A DNA stretch of 64,000 bases from Stenotrophomonas sp. ISL-67 (lineage in GTDB: Bacteria > Pseudomonadota > Gammaproteobacteria > Xanthomonadales > Xanthomonadaceae): positions 658,561 to 722,560 of the forward strand of contig NZ_JAGGRL010000001.1 in NCBI RefSeq assembly GCF_018612915.1, written 5' to 3'. How positions within the stretch are numbered: the stretch's first letter is position 1; each line of letters begins with the position of its first letter. Below, in pieces: positions 18,399 to 29,081 of the stretch. The translations under genes were made by a program, and so were the position numbers. The notes beneath the pieces are model-generated. The model was given only the letters and a program-made list of their open reading frames with translations, was not told the DNA's origin and searched no databases.

Positions 18399-20324
18399 TT
18401 AAGCCGACAATTCCAGCAACAGCTTGTTCAACCGGCGAACATACGCGGCCGGGTCCTTCAGCGTATCGCCGGCCGCGAGCGCGGCCTGGTCGAACAGCAC
18501 CCGGCTCAGGTCGCCGAAGCGGGCCGCATCGGCTTCCTGGTCCAATTTGCCGATCAGTGGGTGGGCCGGGTTGAACTCGAACACCGGCTTGCTGTCGGGC
18601 ACCTTCTGGCCGCTGGCTTCCAGGATCTGGCGCATCTGCAGGCCCAGGTCCTGTTCGCCAATGGCCAGGATGGCCGGCGAATCGGTCAGGCGGTGCGAGA
18701 CGCGCACGTCGGCCACGTCATCGCCCAGCGCGCTCTTGATCCGCTCGACCAGGCCCTGCTTGTCCTTGGCAGCCTCTTCCTGTGCCTGCTTGTCTTCAGC
18801 CGTTTCCAGCGCGCCCAGGTCGAGGTCGCCGCGGGCGACGTCGACGAACGACCTGCCGTCGAACTCGGTCAGGTAGCCCATCAGCCACTCGTCGATACGG
18901 TCGGTGAGCAGCAGCACTTCGATGCCCTTCTTGCGGAACACTTCCAGGTGGGGGCTGTCCTTGACCTGGGTATGGCTGTCGCCGGTCAGGAAGTAGATCC
19001 TGTCCTGGCCTTCGATCATGCGGCCGACATAATCGGCCAGCGACACGCTTTGCTCGCCGTTGGCGTCATGGGTGGACGCGAAGCGCAGCAGGCCGGCGAT
19101 CTTCTCGCGGTTGTTGAAGTCTTCGGCGGGGCCTTCTTTGAGCACCTGGCCGAACTGCTTCCAGAACCCGGCATACACCTCGGGCTTGTCGGCGGCCAGC
19201 TTCTCCAGCATGTCCAGCGAGCGTTTGGTCAGCGCCGATTTCATCGAGTCGATGACCGGGCCGGACTGCAGGATTTCGCGCGAAACATTCAGCGACAGGT
19301 CGTTGGAATCGACCACGCCCTTGATGAAACGCAGGTACAACGGCAGGAACTGCTCGGCCTGGTCCATCACGAACACGCGCTGCACGTACAGCTTCAGGCC
19401 CTTGGGCGCGTCGCGGTGGTACAGGTCGAACGGCGCGTGGCCGGGCACGTACAGCAGCGAGGTGTACTCGAGCTTGCCTTCGACCTTGTTGTGGCTCCAC
19501 GCCAGCGGGTCCTGGTGGTCGTGCGCGGCGTGCTTGTAGAACTCCTGGTACTCGGCGTCGCTGATCTCGGTACGCGGGCGGGTCCACAGCGCGCTGGCAC
19601 GGTTGACGGTTTCCCACTCGACCTCGGCCGGGGCATCGTCGCCGTGGTGATCCTTGACCATCTGGATGGGCAGGCCGATGTGGTCCGAATACTTCTTGAT
19701 GATGCCGCGCAGGCGCCAGGCATCGGCGAAGTCCTGCTGGTCGTCCTTGAGGTGCAGCACGATGCGGGTGCCGCGCTCGGGCTTGTCGATGCTCTCGACG
19801 TCGAACTCGCCCTCGCCACGCGAGGACCAGTGCACGCCTTCGCTGGCCGGCAGGCCGGCGCGGCGCGAGTACACGTCGACCTGGTCGGCCACGATGAAGG
19901 CGCTGTAGAAGCCGACGCCGAACTGGCCGATCAGCTGCGAATCCTTTTTCTGGTCGCCGGACAGCTGGCGCAGGAAGTCGCCGGTGCCGGATTTGGCGAT
20001 CGTGCCCAGGTGGGCGATCGCCTCGTCGCGGCTCATGCCGATGCCGTTGTCGTCGATGGTCAGCGTGTGCGCTTGCGGGTCGACACTGACCTGGATGCGC
20101 AATTCACCGCTGCCCGGTAGCGTCGGGCTCTGCCCGGCTGCCTCCAGCAGTTCCGGCTGGGTCAGCGCTTCGAAGCGCAGCTTGTCCGAGGCGTCTGCGG
20201 CGTTGGAGATCAGCTCGCGAAGGAAGATTTCCTTGTTGGAATACAGCGAGTGGATCATCAGCTGCAGCAACTGCTTCACTTCGGTCTGGAAGCCCAGGGT
20301 TTCTTTTGGGGTCGGCTCGGTCAT
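18399..20324 (-). CDS. htpG: Hsp90-family chaperone HtpG
   Basis: 641 aa ATP-dependent chaperone. GHKL ATP-binding motifs [28 protein letters not shown] and [11 protein letters not shown] are all present, followed by the middle domain (VNREILQ-like NVSREILQ) and dimerisation domain. The start [12 protein letters not shown] has AAGGAG 10 nt upstream, so the longer open frame upstream is not used. Oddity: residues 62-71 ([10 protein letters not shown]) are absent from E. coli HtpG and coincide exactly with a SMAG-like palindrome in the DNA. A sigma-32-like promoter precedes it. Confidence 0.97.
   Translation of the reverse strand: MTEPTPKETLGFQTEVKQLLQLMIHSLYSNKEIFLRELISNAADASDKLRFEALTQPELLEAAGQSPTLPGSGELRIQVSVDPQAHTLTIDDNGIGMSRDEAIAHLGTIAKSGTGDFLRQLSGDQKKDSQLIGQFGVGFYSAFIVADQVDVYSRRAGLPASEGVHWSSRGEGEFDVESIDKPERGTRIVLHLKDDQQDFADAWRLRGIIKKYSDHIGLPIQMVKDHHGDDAPAEVEWETVNRASALWTRPRTEISDAEYQEFYKHAAHDHQDPLAWSHNKVEGKLEYTSLLYVPGHAPFDLYHRDAPKGLKLYVQRVFVMDQAEQFLPLYLRFIKGVVDSNDLSLNVSREILQSGPVIDSMKSALTKRSLDMLEKLAADKPEVYAGFWKQFGQVLKEGPAEDFNNREKIAGLLRFASTHDANGEQSVSLADYVGRMIEGQDRIYFLTGDSHTQVKDSPHLEVFRKKGIEVLLLTDRIDEWLMGYLTEFDGRSFVDVARGDLDLGALETAEDKQAQEEAAKDKQGLVERIKSALGDDVADVRVSHRLTDSPAILAIGEQDLGLQMRQILEASGQKVPDSKPVFEFNPAHPLIGKLDQEADAARFGDLSRVLFDQAALAAGDTLKDPAAYVRRLNKLLLELSA
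20117..20139 (+). repeat. SMAG-like palindrome inside the htpG coding sequence
   Basis: GTAGCG followed by TCGGGCTCTGCCCGGC matches the subtype at 386, 24527 and 38466 with only 3 nt changed (all within GTAGAGCC -> GTAGCGTC). It encodes, on the other strand, the extra residues 62-70 of HtpG. Confidence 0.75.
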
Positions 20325-20376
20325 GGGGCGATGCTCCTTGAAGGCGATGGCGCGCAGGGCGCGGTGGCTGGTCAAG

Positions 20377-20405
20377 GGGTAGGGATCGATTGTCCCGTTT
20401 TCAAG
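20377..20405 (-). promoter_or_regulatory. Sigma-32-like heat-shock promoter of htpG
   Basis: On the minus strand: CTTGAAA (20405-20399), 14 nt, then CCCTACCC (20384-20377), close to the sigma-32 consensus CTTGAAA-N11-16-CCCCATnT. It is 53 bp upstream of the htpG ATG, as expected for a heat-shock gene. Confidence 0.65.
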
Positions 20406-20419
20406 GTATCCCCCGATGC

Positions 20420-20442
20420 GTAGCGCCACGCCCTGCGTGGCT
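20420..20442 (+). repeat. SMAG/REP palindrome (CCACGC type)
   Basis: GTAGCGCCACGCCCTGCGTG, plus strand; forms an inverted pair with the copy at 20463 between divergent htpG and rsmD. Confidence 0.85.
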
Positions 20443-20462
20443 GGAGCGGATCCGCAGGAAGC

Positions 20463-20485
20463 AGCCACGCAGGGCGTGGCTCTAC
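20463..20485 (-). repeat. SMAG/REP palindrome (CCACGC type)
   Basis: Minus-strand GTAGAGCCACGCCCTGCGTG, ending 10 nt before the rsmD start. With the copy at 20420 it makes a 66-bp inverted pair. Confidence 0.85.
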
Positions 20486-20494
20486 AATAGGGGG

Positions 20495-21617
<1,123 letters not shown>

Positions 21618-21662
21618 ACCCCAAGACCCACACATACCAAGAATCACCAAGAGGGAGACTCC

Positions 21663-22154
21663 ATGAACAACACCATGCGTGCCATGTTGATCGCGTCGTT
21701 CGCGCTGGCCTTCACCGCCTGCAAGAAGGAAGAAGCCGCACCGGTCGCCGATGCCCAGCAGGCGCTCGTCGCCCCGGCCAAGGATGACGATGCAGGCTGG
21801 AAGAAGTACCTGCAGTCGGTGGCCGTGCAGAACATGGGCAACATCACCAACAGCCCGTTCCTGTACTACCTCTCGCCGGAATCTGACCCGGAGTTCCAGG
21901 CCAAGTACGACCGCCAGGTCGAGAGCGCCACCGCCGCCGTCGCCCGTGGCGTGCAGCCGGGCAACATGCTGGCCTTCGGCTCGTCCGCCTCGGGCAGGAT
22001 GGCCGACATGATCCAGGCCGTGTTCAAGGACGTGTCCGCCGACTCGATGAAGGGTGTGCGCGTGGTGTTCATCGGCCAGGCCGCCGACAACGCCCGCGTC
22101 CAGTCGATCGTCCAGCCGACCGGCGCCGAGTACATCTTCGTCGAAGCCAAGTAA
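21663..22154 (+). CDS. Putative lipoprotein, function unknown
   Basis: 163 aa protein with a signal sequence and lipobox-like FTAC (Cys at residue 20), followed by KKEEAAPVADAQ. The rest is mixed helical with YLQSVAVQNMGNITNSPFLYYL and VRVVFIGQAADNARVQSIVQPTGAEYIFVEAK. I do not recognise a characterised family. A good GGGAG ribosome site precedes the ATG. It lies between coaD and a ferredoxin gene, with a GC hairpin after it. Confidence 0.75.
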   Translation: MNNTMRAMLIASFALAFTACKKEEAAPVADAQQALVAPAKDDDAGWKKYLQSVAVQNMGNITNSPFLYYLSPESDPEFQAKYDRQVESATAAVARGVQPGNMLAFGSSASGRMADMIQAVFKDVSADSMKGVRVVFIGQAADNARVQSIVQPTGAEYIFVEAK

Positions 22155-22167
22155 GCCGTGCCATGGC

Positions 22168-22189
22168 GGCCGCGCCTTTGCGCGCGGCC
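22168..22189. other. GC-rich hairpin downstream of the lipoprotein gene
   Basis: GGCCGCGC-CTTTGC-GCGCGGCC, an 8-bp perfect stem without a T-run, 13 nt past the stop codon. It could be a transcript end or processing signal before the ferredoxin gene. Confidence 0.4.
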
Positions 22190-22281
22190 CGGGTGGCGTC
22201 CTCCGTGGACGCCGCCGTTGACCGGCCCGCGCAGCTGCGCAGGTCGGTTTTCCTCTGCCGGCACTGGCGTGGAGTAACGCC

Positions 22282-22563
22282 ATGTCGCTGAAAATCAATG
22301 AGCTCTGCGTCAACTGCGACGTATGCGAGCCCGCCTGTCCCAACCAGGCCATCTCGATGGGTGAAACCATCTACGTGATCGACCCTGCACGCTGCACCGA
22401 ATGCGTGGGGCATTTCGACGAACCGCAGTGCGTGGTCGTCTGCCCGGTGGAATGCATCGATCCCGATCCGGACATTCCTGAAACCCAGGAAGCGCTGCTG
22501 GCCAAGCTGTTTGGACTCCAGCGCGATCATCCCGAACTCTACGTGGAGTCTGCGCCCGAATGA
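22282..22563 (+). CDS. yfhL: YfhL-type 2[4Fe-4S] ferredoxin
   Basis: 93 aa ferredoxin with two cluster motifs: CVNCDVCEPACPNQAI and CTECVGHFDEPQCVVVCPVE. The 8-residue insert between the second and third Cys of the second motif is the hallmark of the Alvin/YfhL family of low-potential ferredoxins. Encoded near coaD as in many gamma-proteobacteria. Its stop overlaps the ggt start (ATGA). Confidence 0.92.
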   Translation: MSLKINELCVNCDVCEPACPNQAISMGETIYVIDPARCTECVGHFDEPQCVVVCPVECIDPDPDIPETQEALLAKLFGLQRDHPELYVESAPE

Positions 22564-24299
22564 AAACCCCCGCCCGTCGCTGGTTGCTGCTGCTCCTGCT
22601 GTGGACACCGACCCTGTGGGCCGCCGAGCCTGCGGCGCAGGCCTCGTTGGCCGCCCATCCTGAAGGCGCCGCCATCGCCAGTGGCCACCACCTGGCCACC
22701 GAGGCGGGCATGGAGATCCTGGCCAAGGGCGGCAACGCGTTCGACGCCGCCGTGGCGGTGTCGTCCACGCTGGCAGTGGTCGAGCCGATCAGCTCGGGCC
22801 TGGGCGGCGGCGGGTTCTTCCTGCTGCACGATGCCAGCACCGGCAAGGACGTGATGCTGGACGCGCGCGAGACCGCGCCGGCCGCAGCGACTCCTGAAGC
22901 GTTCCTCGACAAAAAGGGCGAACTGGACCGCGACCGCTCGGTCAATGGCCCGTGGTCGGCCGGCATTCCCGGCTTGCCGGCGGCGCTGGTGGAGCTGTCG
23001 GCCAAGCACGGCAAGCTGCCGCTGCAGGCTTCGCTGGCCCCGGCGATCCGCATCGCACGCGAGGGTTTTCCGGTGTACGCGCGCATGGCCAAGGGCTACG
23101 CCTCGCGCCGTGAAGTGATGGAGCGTTACCCCGGAACGCGCGAGGTCTACCTGCGCAACGGCAGGCCGATTGCCGAAGGCGATGTATTCAAGCAGCCGGA
23201 ACTGGCGCAGACGCTGGAGCGGTTGGCGGCAGGTGGGTTTGACGGCTTCTACAAGGGCCAGACCGGCAAGCTGCTGCTGGCCGGGATGAAGCAGGCCGGT
23301 GGCAGCTGGACGGCCGAAGAACTGGCCGGCTACCGGGTCAAGCAGCGCGATCCGATCGTGTTCAACTACCGCGACTGGAAGATCACCACGGCCTCGCCGC
23401 CATCGTCGGGCGGCATCGCGCTGGCGTCGATGCTGCAGATCCTGGAAGGCTGGGACCTGAAGGCGATGGACCCGGCCCACCGCACCCACCTGGTGGTGGA
23501 ATCGATGCGCCGCGCATTCCGTGACCGCACCTTCTTCCTCGGCGATCCGGACTTCGTGCAGATTCCGCAGAAGGTGCTGACCAGCCGCGATTACGCCCAG
23601 GGCCTGCGCGCCACCATCCACCCGGAGAAGGCCACCCCCAGTGACCTGCTGTCGGGCAACCCGACGCCGCTGGAAGATGACGAGACCACCCACTTTTCGA
23701 TCATCGACCAGCAGGGCAACCGGGTCGGCGCCACCCAGACCGTCAACCTGCTGTACGGCTCGGGCCTGATTCCGTCGGGTACCGGCGTGCTGCTCAACAA
23801 CGAGATGGACGATTTCGCGCTCAAGCCGGGCACGCCCAATGCGTTCGGCGTGATGGGCTATGCGGCCAACGCGCCGAAGCCGGGCAAGCGCATGCTGAGC
23901 TCGATGACGCCTACCTTCATGGAATCTGCGGACAAGGTGGTGGTGCTGGGTACGCCGGGCGGCAGCCGCATCATCACCATGGTGCTGCTGGGCGTGCTGG
24001 GCTTTGATGACGGCCTCGACGCGCAGCAGGTCGCGGCGTTGCCGCGCTTCCACCACCAGTGGCTGCCGGACGTGATCGAGGCGGAAAGCGATGCCTTCGA
24101 CGAAGCCACGATCAAGCAGCTGCAGGCGATGGGCCACAAGATCGACCTGCCGGGCAACAGCGCCGCCGGCGGCCGCGGTTCCAGCCACGTGTGGGGCAAC
24201 CTGCAGACGGTGGAATGGAACCGCCGCAGCAACCAGCTCAGCGTCGGCAGCGACCCGCGCAACCCGGTCGGCAGTGGCGCGATTTCCACATTGGAATAA
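22560..24299 (+). CDS. ggt: Gamma-glutamyltransferase
   Basis: 579 aa periplasmic enzyme hydrolysing or transferring the gamma-glutamyl group of glutathione. It has a cleavable signal peptide (RRWLLLLLLWTPTLWA), GGNAFDAAVAVSSTLAVVEP, the self-cleavage site with the nucleophilic Thr in DETTHFSIID (about residue 380), and GTPGGSRIITM near the C-terminus. The proenzyme is expected to split into large and small subunits at that Thr. Overlaps the ferredoxin gene by 4 nt. Confidence 0.95.
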   Translation: MKTPARRWLLLLLLWTPTLWAAEPAAQASLAAHPEGAAIASGHHLATEAGMEILAKGGNAFDAAVAVSSTLAVVEPISSGLGGGGFFLLHDASTGKDVMLDARETAPAAATPEAFLDKKGELDRDRSVNGPWSAGIPGLPAALVELSAKHGKLPLQASLAPAIRIAREGFPVYARMAKGYASRREVMERYPGTREVYLRNGRPIAEGDVFKQPELAQTLERLAAGGFDGFYKGQTGKLLLAGMKQAGGSWTAEELAGYRVKQRDPIVFNYRDWKITTASPPSSGGIALASMLQILEGWDLKAMDPAHRTHLVVESMRRAFRDRTFFLGDPDFVQIPQKVLTSRDYAQGLRATIHPEKATPSDLLSGNPTPLEDDETTHFSIIDQQGNRVGATQTVNLLYGSGLIPSGTGVLLNNEMDDFALKPGTPNAFGVMGYAANAPKPGKRMLSSMTPTFMESADKVVVLGTPGGSRIITMVLLGVLGFDDGLDAQQVAALPRFHHQWLPDVIEAESDAFDEATIKQLQAMGHKIDLPGNSAAGGRGSSHVWGNLQTVEWNRRSNQLSVGSDPRNPVGSGAISTLE

Positions 24300-24526
24300 G
24301 CGATTGCATGCGATGACCTGGGTCCGGGCGTTGCCCGGCTTCAGGCATCTGGGCGAACAGCTGTGGTCTGCGAGCGTTCCCTGGATTGGGCCGCCCGGTG
24401 CCGGTTTGCGGGGTCGCCGTAAACCCATCCATGGGGGCTAAGCGGTCGCCATCCATGGCGCCGATTCCCCCGCAAACCGACACCGGGCGACCCTCTGACA
24501 GATGGCCGGTGGCCATGGCAAACGCG

Positions 24527-24549
24527 GTAGAGCCGGGCTCTGCCCGGCT
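24527..24549 (+). repeat. SMAG/REP palindrome (CCGGGC type)
   Basis: GTAGAGCCGGGCTCTGCCCG plus three bases, plus strand. Confidence 0.85.
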
Positions 24550-24579
24550 GCTCTTCCAACCGCATCACGACCCTGTGTG

Positions 24580-24694
24580 GGGGCAGCCGCCGGGTAGCCC
24601 CCGGAGGGACGCTAGAAAACATGGATGTTTTCTAGCAGCCTACAAGGACGTACTTGCGGCGTGTCCCGGAGCGGGGCTGCCCGGCGGCCGCCCC
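24580..24694. repeat. 115-bp nested inverted-repeat element, RNA-like fold
   Basis: Outer arms 24580-24601 and 24673-24694 are 22 nt each and complementary at all but two positions (one of which is a G-U pair). Inside lie GGGAC (24606) against GTCCC (24662), a perfect 12-bp hairpin GCTAGAAAACAT/ATGTTTTCTAGC with a 2-nt loop (24611-24636), and a small CAAG/CTTG hairpin at about 24643. The arrangement resembles a multi-branched RNA or a mobile palindromic element. It ends 103 bp before the MBL hydrolase gene. Confidence 0.6.
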
Positions 24695-24797
24695 TGCACG
24701 TAGCACTGAGACGCTGCATTTGCTTTGGCCCCGGCTCCGGCCCCGGCCACAAATCCACATAGCGATTTATTAACGCAAGCCGCCGGATAATTTACCG

Positions 24798-25685
24798 ATG
24801 AAACTATGGTCCATCCGCGGTAACTCACAGAAGCTCGACGGCGGCGCGATGTTCGGCAATGCACCCCGCGCCGTGTGGGAGAAATGGGCAGCGCCAGATG
24901 ATCTCAACCGGATCGAACTCGCATGTCGCGCACTCCTTGCCAGCCCGCTGGCCGGCAAGACCGTGCTGTTCGAAACCGGTATCGGCGCGTTCTTCGAACC
25001 GAAGCTGCGTGACCGCTACGGCGTGCAGGAGCCGCGGCATGTGCTGATCGAGTCGCTGCGCGAAGCCGGTTTCGAGCACGAGGACATCGACGTGGTGGTG
25101 CTCAGCCACCTGCATTTCGACCATGCCGGTGGCCTGCTGGCACCGTGGAGCGAAGGCCGCGGACCGGAACTGCTGTTCCCCAACGCGACCTTCCTGGTCG
25201 GTGCCGGACACTGGGAGCGCGCGCTGCATCCGCACCCGCGCGACCGCGCCAGCTTCATTCCGGAACTGCCGCAGTTGCTGCAGGACAGCGGGCGGCTGGA
25301 GATCGTGGACGGACCGTATTCGCGCACGCTGGGCCATAGCGTGCGCTTCAGCTTCAGCGATGGGCACACCCCGGGCCTGATGCTGGCCGAGATCGTCGGC
25401 CCCGAACAGGTCGAAGGCCAGCCGCGCGGTGGCGTGGTGTTCTGTGCCGACCTGATTCCCGGCCGCTCATGGGTGCACGTACCGATCACCATGGGCTACG
25501 ACCGCAACGCCGAACTGCTGATCGACGAGAAGCGCAGCTTCCTCGAAGACAAACTGGCGCGCAACGTGCACCTGTTCTTTACCCACGACCCCGACTGCGC
25601 GCTGGCCCAGGTCACCCGCGACGAGAAAGGGCGATTCGGCACCGCCCACGAACAGGGCGAGCTGAAAGCGCGCGCGTTGGCCTGA
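24798..25685 (+). CDS. MBL-fold metallo-hydrolase
   Basis: 295 aa metallo-beta-lactamase-fold hydrolase. The zinc motif [10 protein letters not shown] (about residues 98-107) is complete; later ligands are plausible at DGHTPG (about 191), CADLIPG (about 219) and the C-terminal FTHDPDCA. It lacks a signal peptide, so it is cytosolic. Substrate unknown; lactonases and other AHL-degrading enzymes share this fold, but nothing here singles them out. The ATG lies 7 nt after a GATAAT sequence, leaving little room for a leader. Confidence 0.85.
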   Translation: MKLWSIRGNSQKLDGGAMFGNAPRAVWEKWAAPDDLNRIELACRALLASPLAGKTVLFETGIGAFFEPKLRDRYGVQEPRHVLIESLREAGFEHEDIDVVVLSHLHFDHAGGLLAPWSEGRGPELLFPNATFLVGAGHWERALHPHPRDRASFIPELPQLLQDSGRLEIVDGPYSRTLGHSVRFSFSDGHTPGLMLAEIVGPEQVEGQPRGGVVFCADLIPGRSWVHVPITMGYDRNAELLIDEKRSFLEDKLARNVHLFFTHDPDCALAQVTRDEKGRFGTAHEQGELKARALA

Positions 25686-25693
25686 CATAGCGT

Positions 25694-25716
25694 GGGACAT
25701 GCATGGCGTGTCGCTA
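25694..25716 (-). repeat. SMAG/REP palindrome (GACACGC type)
   Basis: GTAGCGACACGCCATGCATG on the minus strand, between the convergent MBL and upp genes. Confidence 0.75.
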
Positions 25717-25738
25717 CGGTGCCTGCGCACAACGTCGA

Positions 25739-26374
25739 TCATCCCGCCACGCGGGTACCGAAAATACGATCACCTGCATCGCCCAGGCCCGGCAGGATGT
25801 AGCCACGCTCATTGAGCCGCGTATCGATCGCAGCCGTGAAGATCTCCACATCCGGATGCGCAGCCTGCACCGCGGCGATGCCTTCCGGCGCGGCCACCAG
25901 GAAAATGCCCTTGATCCGCCGCGCCCCGGCGCGCTTGAGCATGTCGATGGTCGCGATCAGGGTGCCGCCGGTGGCGAGCATCGGGTCCAGGATCAGCGCA
26001 TCGCGCTCCTCCAGGCGGCCGGTCAGGCGCTCGAAGTAGGGCACCGGCTGCAGGGTTTCCTCGTCGCGCTGCAGGCCGACCACGCTGACCCGCGCCGCCG
26101 GAATGAGCGACAGCACGCCGCTGAGCATGCCCAGCCCCGCGCGCAGGATCGGCACCACGGTGATCTTGGCGCCGGCAATGCGTTGCACGGTCACCGGGCC
26201 GGCCCAGCCCGGGAGGGTATGCGCTTCGGTATCCAGGTCGGCGGTGGCCTCGTAGGCCAGCAGCCCGCCCAGTTCGTTGGCCAGCTCGCGGAAGTCCTTG
26301 GTGCTCAGGGACGCGTCGCGCATCAGGCCGATCTTGTGCTGCACCAGCGGGTGGCGGACTTCGACGATTTTCAT
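25739..26374 (-). CDS. upp: Uracil phosphoribosyltransferase
   Basis: 211 aa pyrimidine-salvage enzyme making UMP from uracil and PRPP. It begins [20 protein letters not shown] and has the PRPP loop [15 protein letters not shown] (about residue 131) and the uracil-binding region [16 protein letters not shown] at the C-terminus. Start chosen by family N-terminus; the frame is open further upstream. Confidence 0.97.
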   Translation of the reverse strand: MKIVEVRHPLVQHKIGLMRDASLSTKDFRELANELGGLLAYEATADLDTEAHTLPGWAGPVTVQRIAGAKITVVPILRAGLGMLSGVLSLIPAARVSVVGLQRDEETLQPVPYFERLTGRLEERDALILDPMLATGGTLIATIDMLKRAGARRIKGIFLVAAPEGIAAVQAAHPDVEIFTAAIDTRLNERGYILPGLGDAGDRIFGTRVAG

Positions 26375-26531
26375 GGGAATGCCAACAAAACGGGGAGACC
26401 GCCATTTTGCCGCACCGGCGCTGTACCCGGCCAGAGGCGGATGCTGGCCGTGGCCGCCGCTACCGGTGTCACGACCATGCAATCTTCCGGACATATCGTG
26501 CTGACCCAATCTTTACACCGTTGGGGATGCC

Positions 26532-29081
26532 GTGCAGAACAAATCGCCGTTGGGGCTGGCCATCAGCCTGTCGTTGCTGGTCCTGTCCACCGCGCCTGCC
26601 GTGGCCGCCGCGAGCGGGGAGCTCGCTGGTGCTGCGGCAGCCACCGAACTGGACCGGGTGGAAGTGCGGCCGCAGTTGGAATCGCAGACCCGTGCAGTCG
26701 ACCTCAAGCGCGGCAGCGATGCCATCCAGGACGCGGTATCGTCCGACGCCATGGGTGTCTACCCGGACAAGAACGTGGCCGAATCGCTGCAGCGCCTGCC
26801 CGGTGTCAGCGTTACCCGCGACCAGGGCGAAGGCCGCTTCGTGGTGGTGCGTGGCCTGGATGCCAACCTCAACAGCGTCAGCATCGACGGCATCGCCGTG
26901 GGCACGCCGGAAGATTCCAGCCGCGCCGCACCGCTGGACGTGATCCCGTCCGATTCCACCGAACGCCTGCGCGTGGTCAAGTCGCCGACCCCGGACATGC
27001 CCGGTGATGCCATCGGCGGCGCGATCCTGGTCGAATCGGCGTCCGCCTTCGACCGCGACGGACGCAGCCTGCGCGGCAAGATCGAAGCCAGCCACCAGGA
27101 CCTGTCCGGCCACACCAGCCCCAAGGCGGCCTTCAACTACAGCGAAGTGTTCGCCGATACCTTCGGCGTGGCGCTCGGCGTGAACTACCAGAACCGCAAG
27201 TTCGAGTCTGACAACAGCGAAGTGGAGTACGGCGAGTTCGATGGCGGCAGCGAAGACGACCTGTTCGCCACCAGCCTGCAGCACCGCAAGTACGAGATCG
27301 AGCGCAAGCGCATCGGCGCCAACCTCAATGTCGACTGGCGCCCGAACGAAGACAGCCAGTACTACCTGCGCACGTTGTACAGCCAGTTTGACGATGCCGA
27401 AACCCGCCAGCGTACGATCTTCAACTTCGGTGATGGTGACGTCACCGCGCTGGGCAACAACCGGTTCCGCGTCGACGACCTGCCGGCCGACGCGATCCAG
27501 AAGCGCATGCGTTACCGCACCAAGAAGGAAAACACCTTCGCGGCCAGCCTGGGCGGCGAGAACCGCCTGACCAACGCGGTGGTCGACTACAAGGTTGGCT
27601 ACACGCGTACCGAAGAACGCGTCAATGATGAAATGGAAGCGCGTTTCGAATACAACGGTGACGACCTCGCTGCCACTGTGGACCAGAACAGCGGCATCCC
27701 GCGCTACACCCTCGGCGATGCCAGCTGGATGGACAACGGCAACTACGATTTCGACCGCTTCGTGGTCTCGCCCAAGCGCGTGGACGACAAGGAGCACAGC
27801 GCGCAGGTCAACATCCGCTTCGACGGCGACAGCAGCAGCTACAAGTTCGGCCTGCTCGGTCGTTGGCGCGACCGCGATGTCGATACCGACGAGCGCGAAC
27901 TGCGGGTCGGCCCGGACGTGGCGTTGTCCGACTGGACCACGACCACGCCCGATCACCGTGGCGGCAGCCTGGGGCAGGGCATGAGTTCGGACGCGATGCG
28001 CCGCTACTGGGCGCAGTTCGGCAGCCAGTACAGCTCCCGCCCGCAGGATGTCGGCGCCAATGCGATGACCTCGCTGGAAGAGGACTACACCGCCAGCGAA
28101 GACATCTTCGCCAGCTATGCCATGGGCACCTGGGACATCGGCAACCTGCGCATCATCGGCGGCGTGCGGGTGGAAAACACCCAGTTCCAGGCCACCGGCA
28201 ACCAGGTGGACGTGGCCGCCGACGGCCGCAGCTACACCGTTGCCCCGCTTACCGCCGAGCGCAGCTACACCAACGTGCTGCCGGGCCTGCACCTTCGCTA
28301 TGACGCAGGCAGTGACTGGGTGCTGCGCGCGGCCGCCAACAAGACCGTCTCGCGTCCGTCGTTCGGCGATATCGCCCCGCGCATCGGCTACAACCGTGGC
28401 GATGAGGAAGTGCGGCTGGGCAACCCGGAACTGGATCCGTACGAATCCAAGAACGTGGACCTGTCGTTCGAGCGCTACATCGGCAGCACCGGCATCCTCT
28501 CGCTGGGCCTGTTCCACAAGTCCATCGATGGCTACATCGTCAACACCGTCAGCGACAGCGATCCCGAATACCCGGGCTTCGAGGTCACCCGCGTGATCAA
28601 CGGCGACAAGGCCAAGGTCTACGGCGCCGAGTTCAACTGGCAGCAGCAGCTCAGCTTCCTGCCGACCGGTTGGGATGGCCTGCTGGTCGGTGCCAGCGGC
28701 ACCTGGCTGGAGACCGATTTCGATCCGGGCCTGGACGGCCGCGCCGATGAGGACTTCACCCTGCCGCGTGCATCCAAACACGTGTACAGCGCACACCTGG
28801 GGTACGAAAAGGCCGGCTTCAGCACCCGCCTCGCCGCCGTGTACCGCAGCGAATACCTGGATACGCTGGGCGACAGCCGCGCCTACGACATCTTCGTGGC
28901 GCCCAACACCCAGCTCGATTTCAGCCTGGACTACAAAATCACCGCCAACGTCAGCGTATACGTCGAGGCACAGAACCTGCTCGACAAGCCGTTGGAGCTT
29001 TACCAGGGCGTGCGCTCGCGCACGCTGCAGAACGAAGAATACGGCCGCACCTACGCGCTGGGCCTGAAGGTGGCGCTGTGA
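26532..29081 (+). CDS. TonB-dependent outer-membrane receptor
   Basis: 849 aa receptor with a signal peptide (MQNKSPLGLAISLSLLVLS..AVAAAS), a plug domain (KNVAESLQRLPGVSV, RFVVVRGLDANLNSVSIDG) and a 22-strand barrel ending YGRTYALGLKVAL. Start is GTG. It overlaps the phytase gene by one base (TGATG) and is the first gene of a four-gene run (receptor, phytase, phosphatase, pyrophosphatase). The context suggests uptake of a phosphorylated compound or of a product of phytate breakdown (inference). Confidence 0.92.
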   Translation: MQNKSPLGLAISLSLLVLSTAPAVAAASGELAGAAAATELDRVEVRPQLESQTRAVDLKRGSDAIQDAVSSDAMGVYPDKNVAESLQRLPGVSVTRDQGEGRFVVVRGLDANLNSVSIDGIAVGTPEDSSRAAPLDVIPSDSTERLRVVKSPTPDMPGDAIGGAILVESASAFDRDGRSLRGKIEASHQDLSGHTSPKAAFNYSEVFADTFGVALGVNYQNRKFESDNSEVEYGEFDGGSEDDLFATSLQHRKYEIERKRIGANLNVDWRPNEDSQYYLRTLYSQFDDAETRQRTIFNFGDGDVTALGNNRFRVDDLPADAIQKRMRYRTKKENTFAASLGGENRLTNAVVDYKVGYTRTEERVNDEMEARFEYNGDDLAATVDQNSGIPRYTLGDASWMDNGNYDFDRFVVSPKRVDDKEHSAQVNIRFDGDSSSYKFGLLGRWRDRDVDTDERELRVGPDVALSDWTTTTPDHRGGSLGQGMSSDAMRRYWAQFGSQYSSRPQDVGANAMTSLEEDYTASEDIFASYAMGTWDIGNLRIIGGVRVENTQFQATGNQVDVAADGRSYTVAPLTAERSYTNVLPGLHLRYDAGSDWVLRAAANKTVSRPSFGDIAPRIGYNRGDEEVRLGNPELDPYESKNVDLSFERYIGSTGILSLGLFHKSIDGYIVNTVSDSDPEYPGFEVTRVINGDKAKVYGAEFNWQQQLSFLPTGWDGLLVGASGTWLETDFDPGLDGRADEDFTLPRASKHVYSAHLGYEKAGFSTRLAAVYRSEYLDTLGDSRAYDIFVAPNTQLDFSLDYKITANVSVYVEAQNLLDKPLELYQGVRSRTLQNEEYGRTYALGLKVAL

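Larger units (their letters stand above)
24300..24797. other. 498-bp non-coding gap with repeats and a structured element
   Basis: No gene supported. It holds a SMAG palindrome at 24527 and, at 24580-24694, a long inverted-repeat element (separate entry). The remaining sequence contains two CCATCCATGG-like words around 24425-24460, without a clear feature. Confidence 0.7.

Noticed and set aside
24425..24460. CCATCCATGG words as an operator
   Set aside because: Irregular spacing and no adjacent promoter; likely chance in repeat-rich sequence.
26440..26531. Pho box upstream of the TonB receptor-phytase operon
   Set aside because: TGTCAC and CTTTACAC are present, but no two direct repeats with the right 11-bp spacing could be placed.
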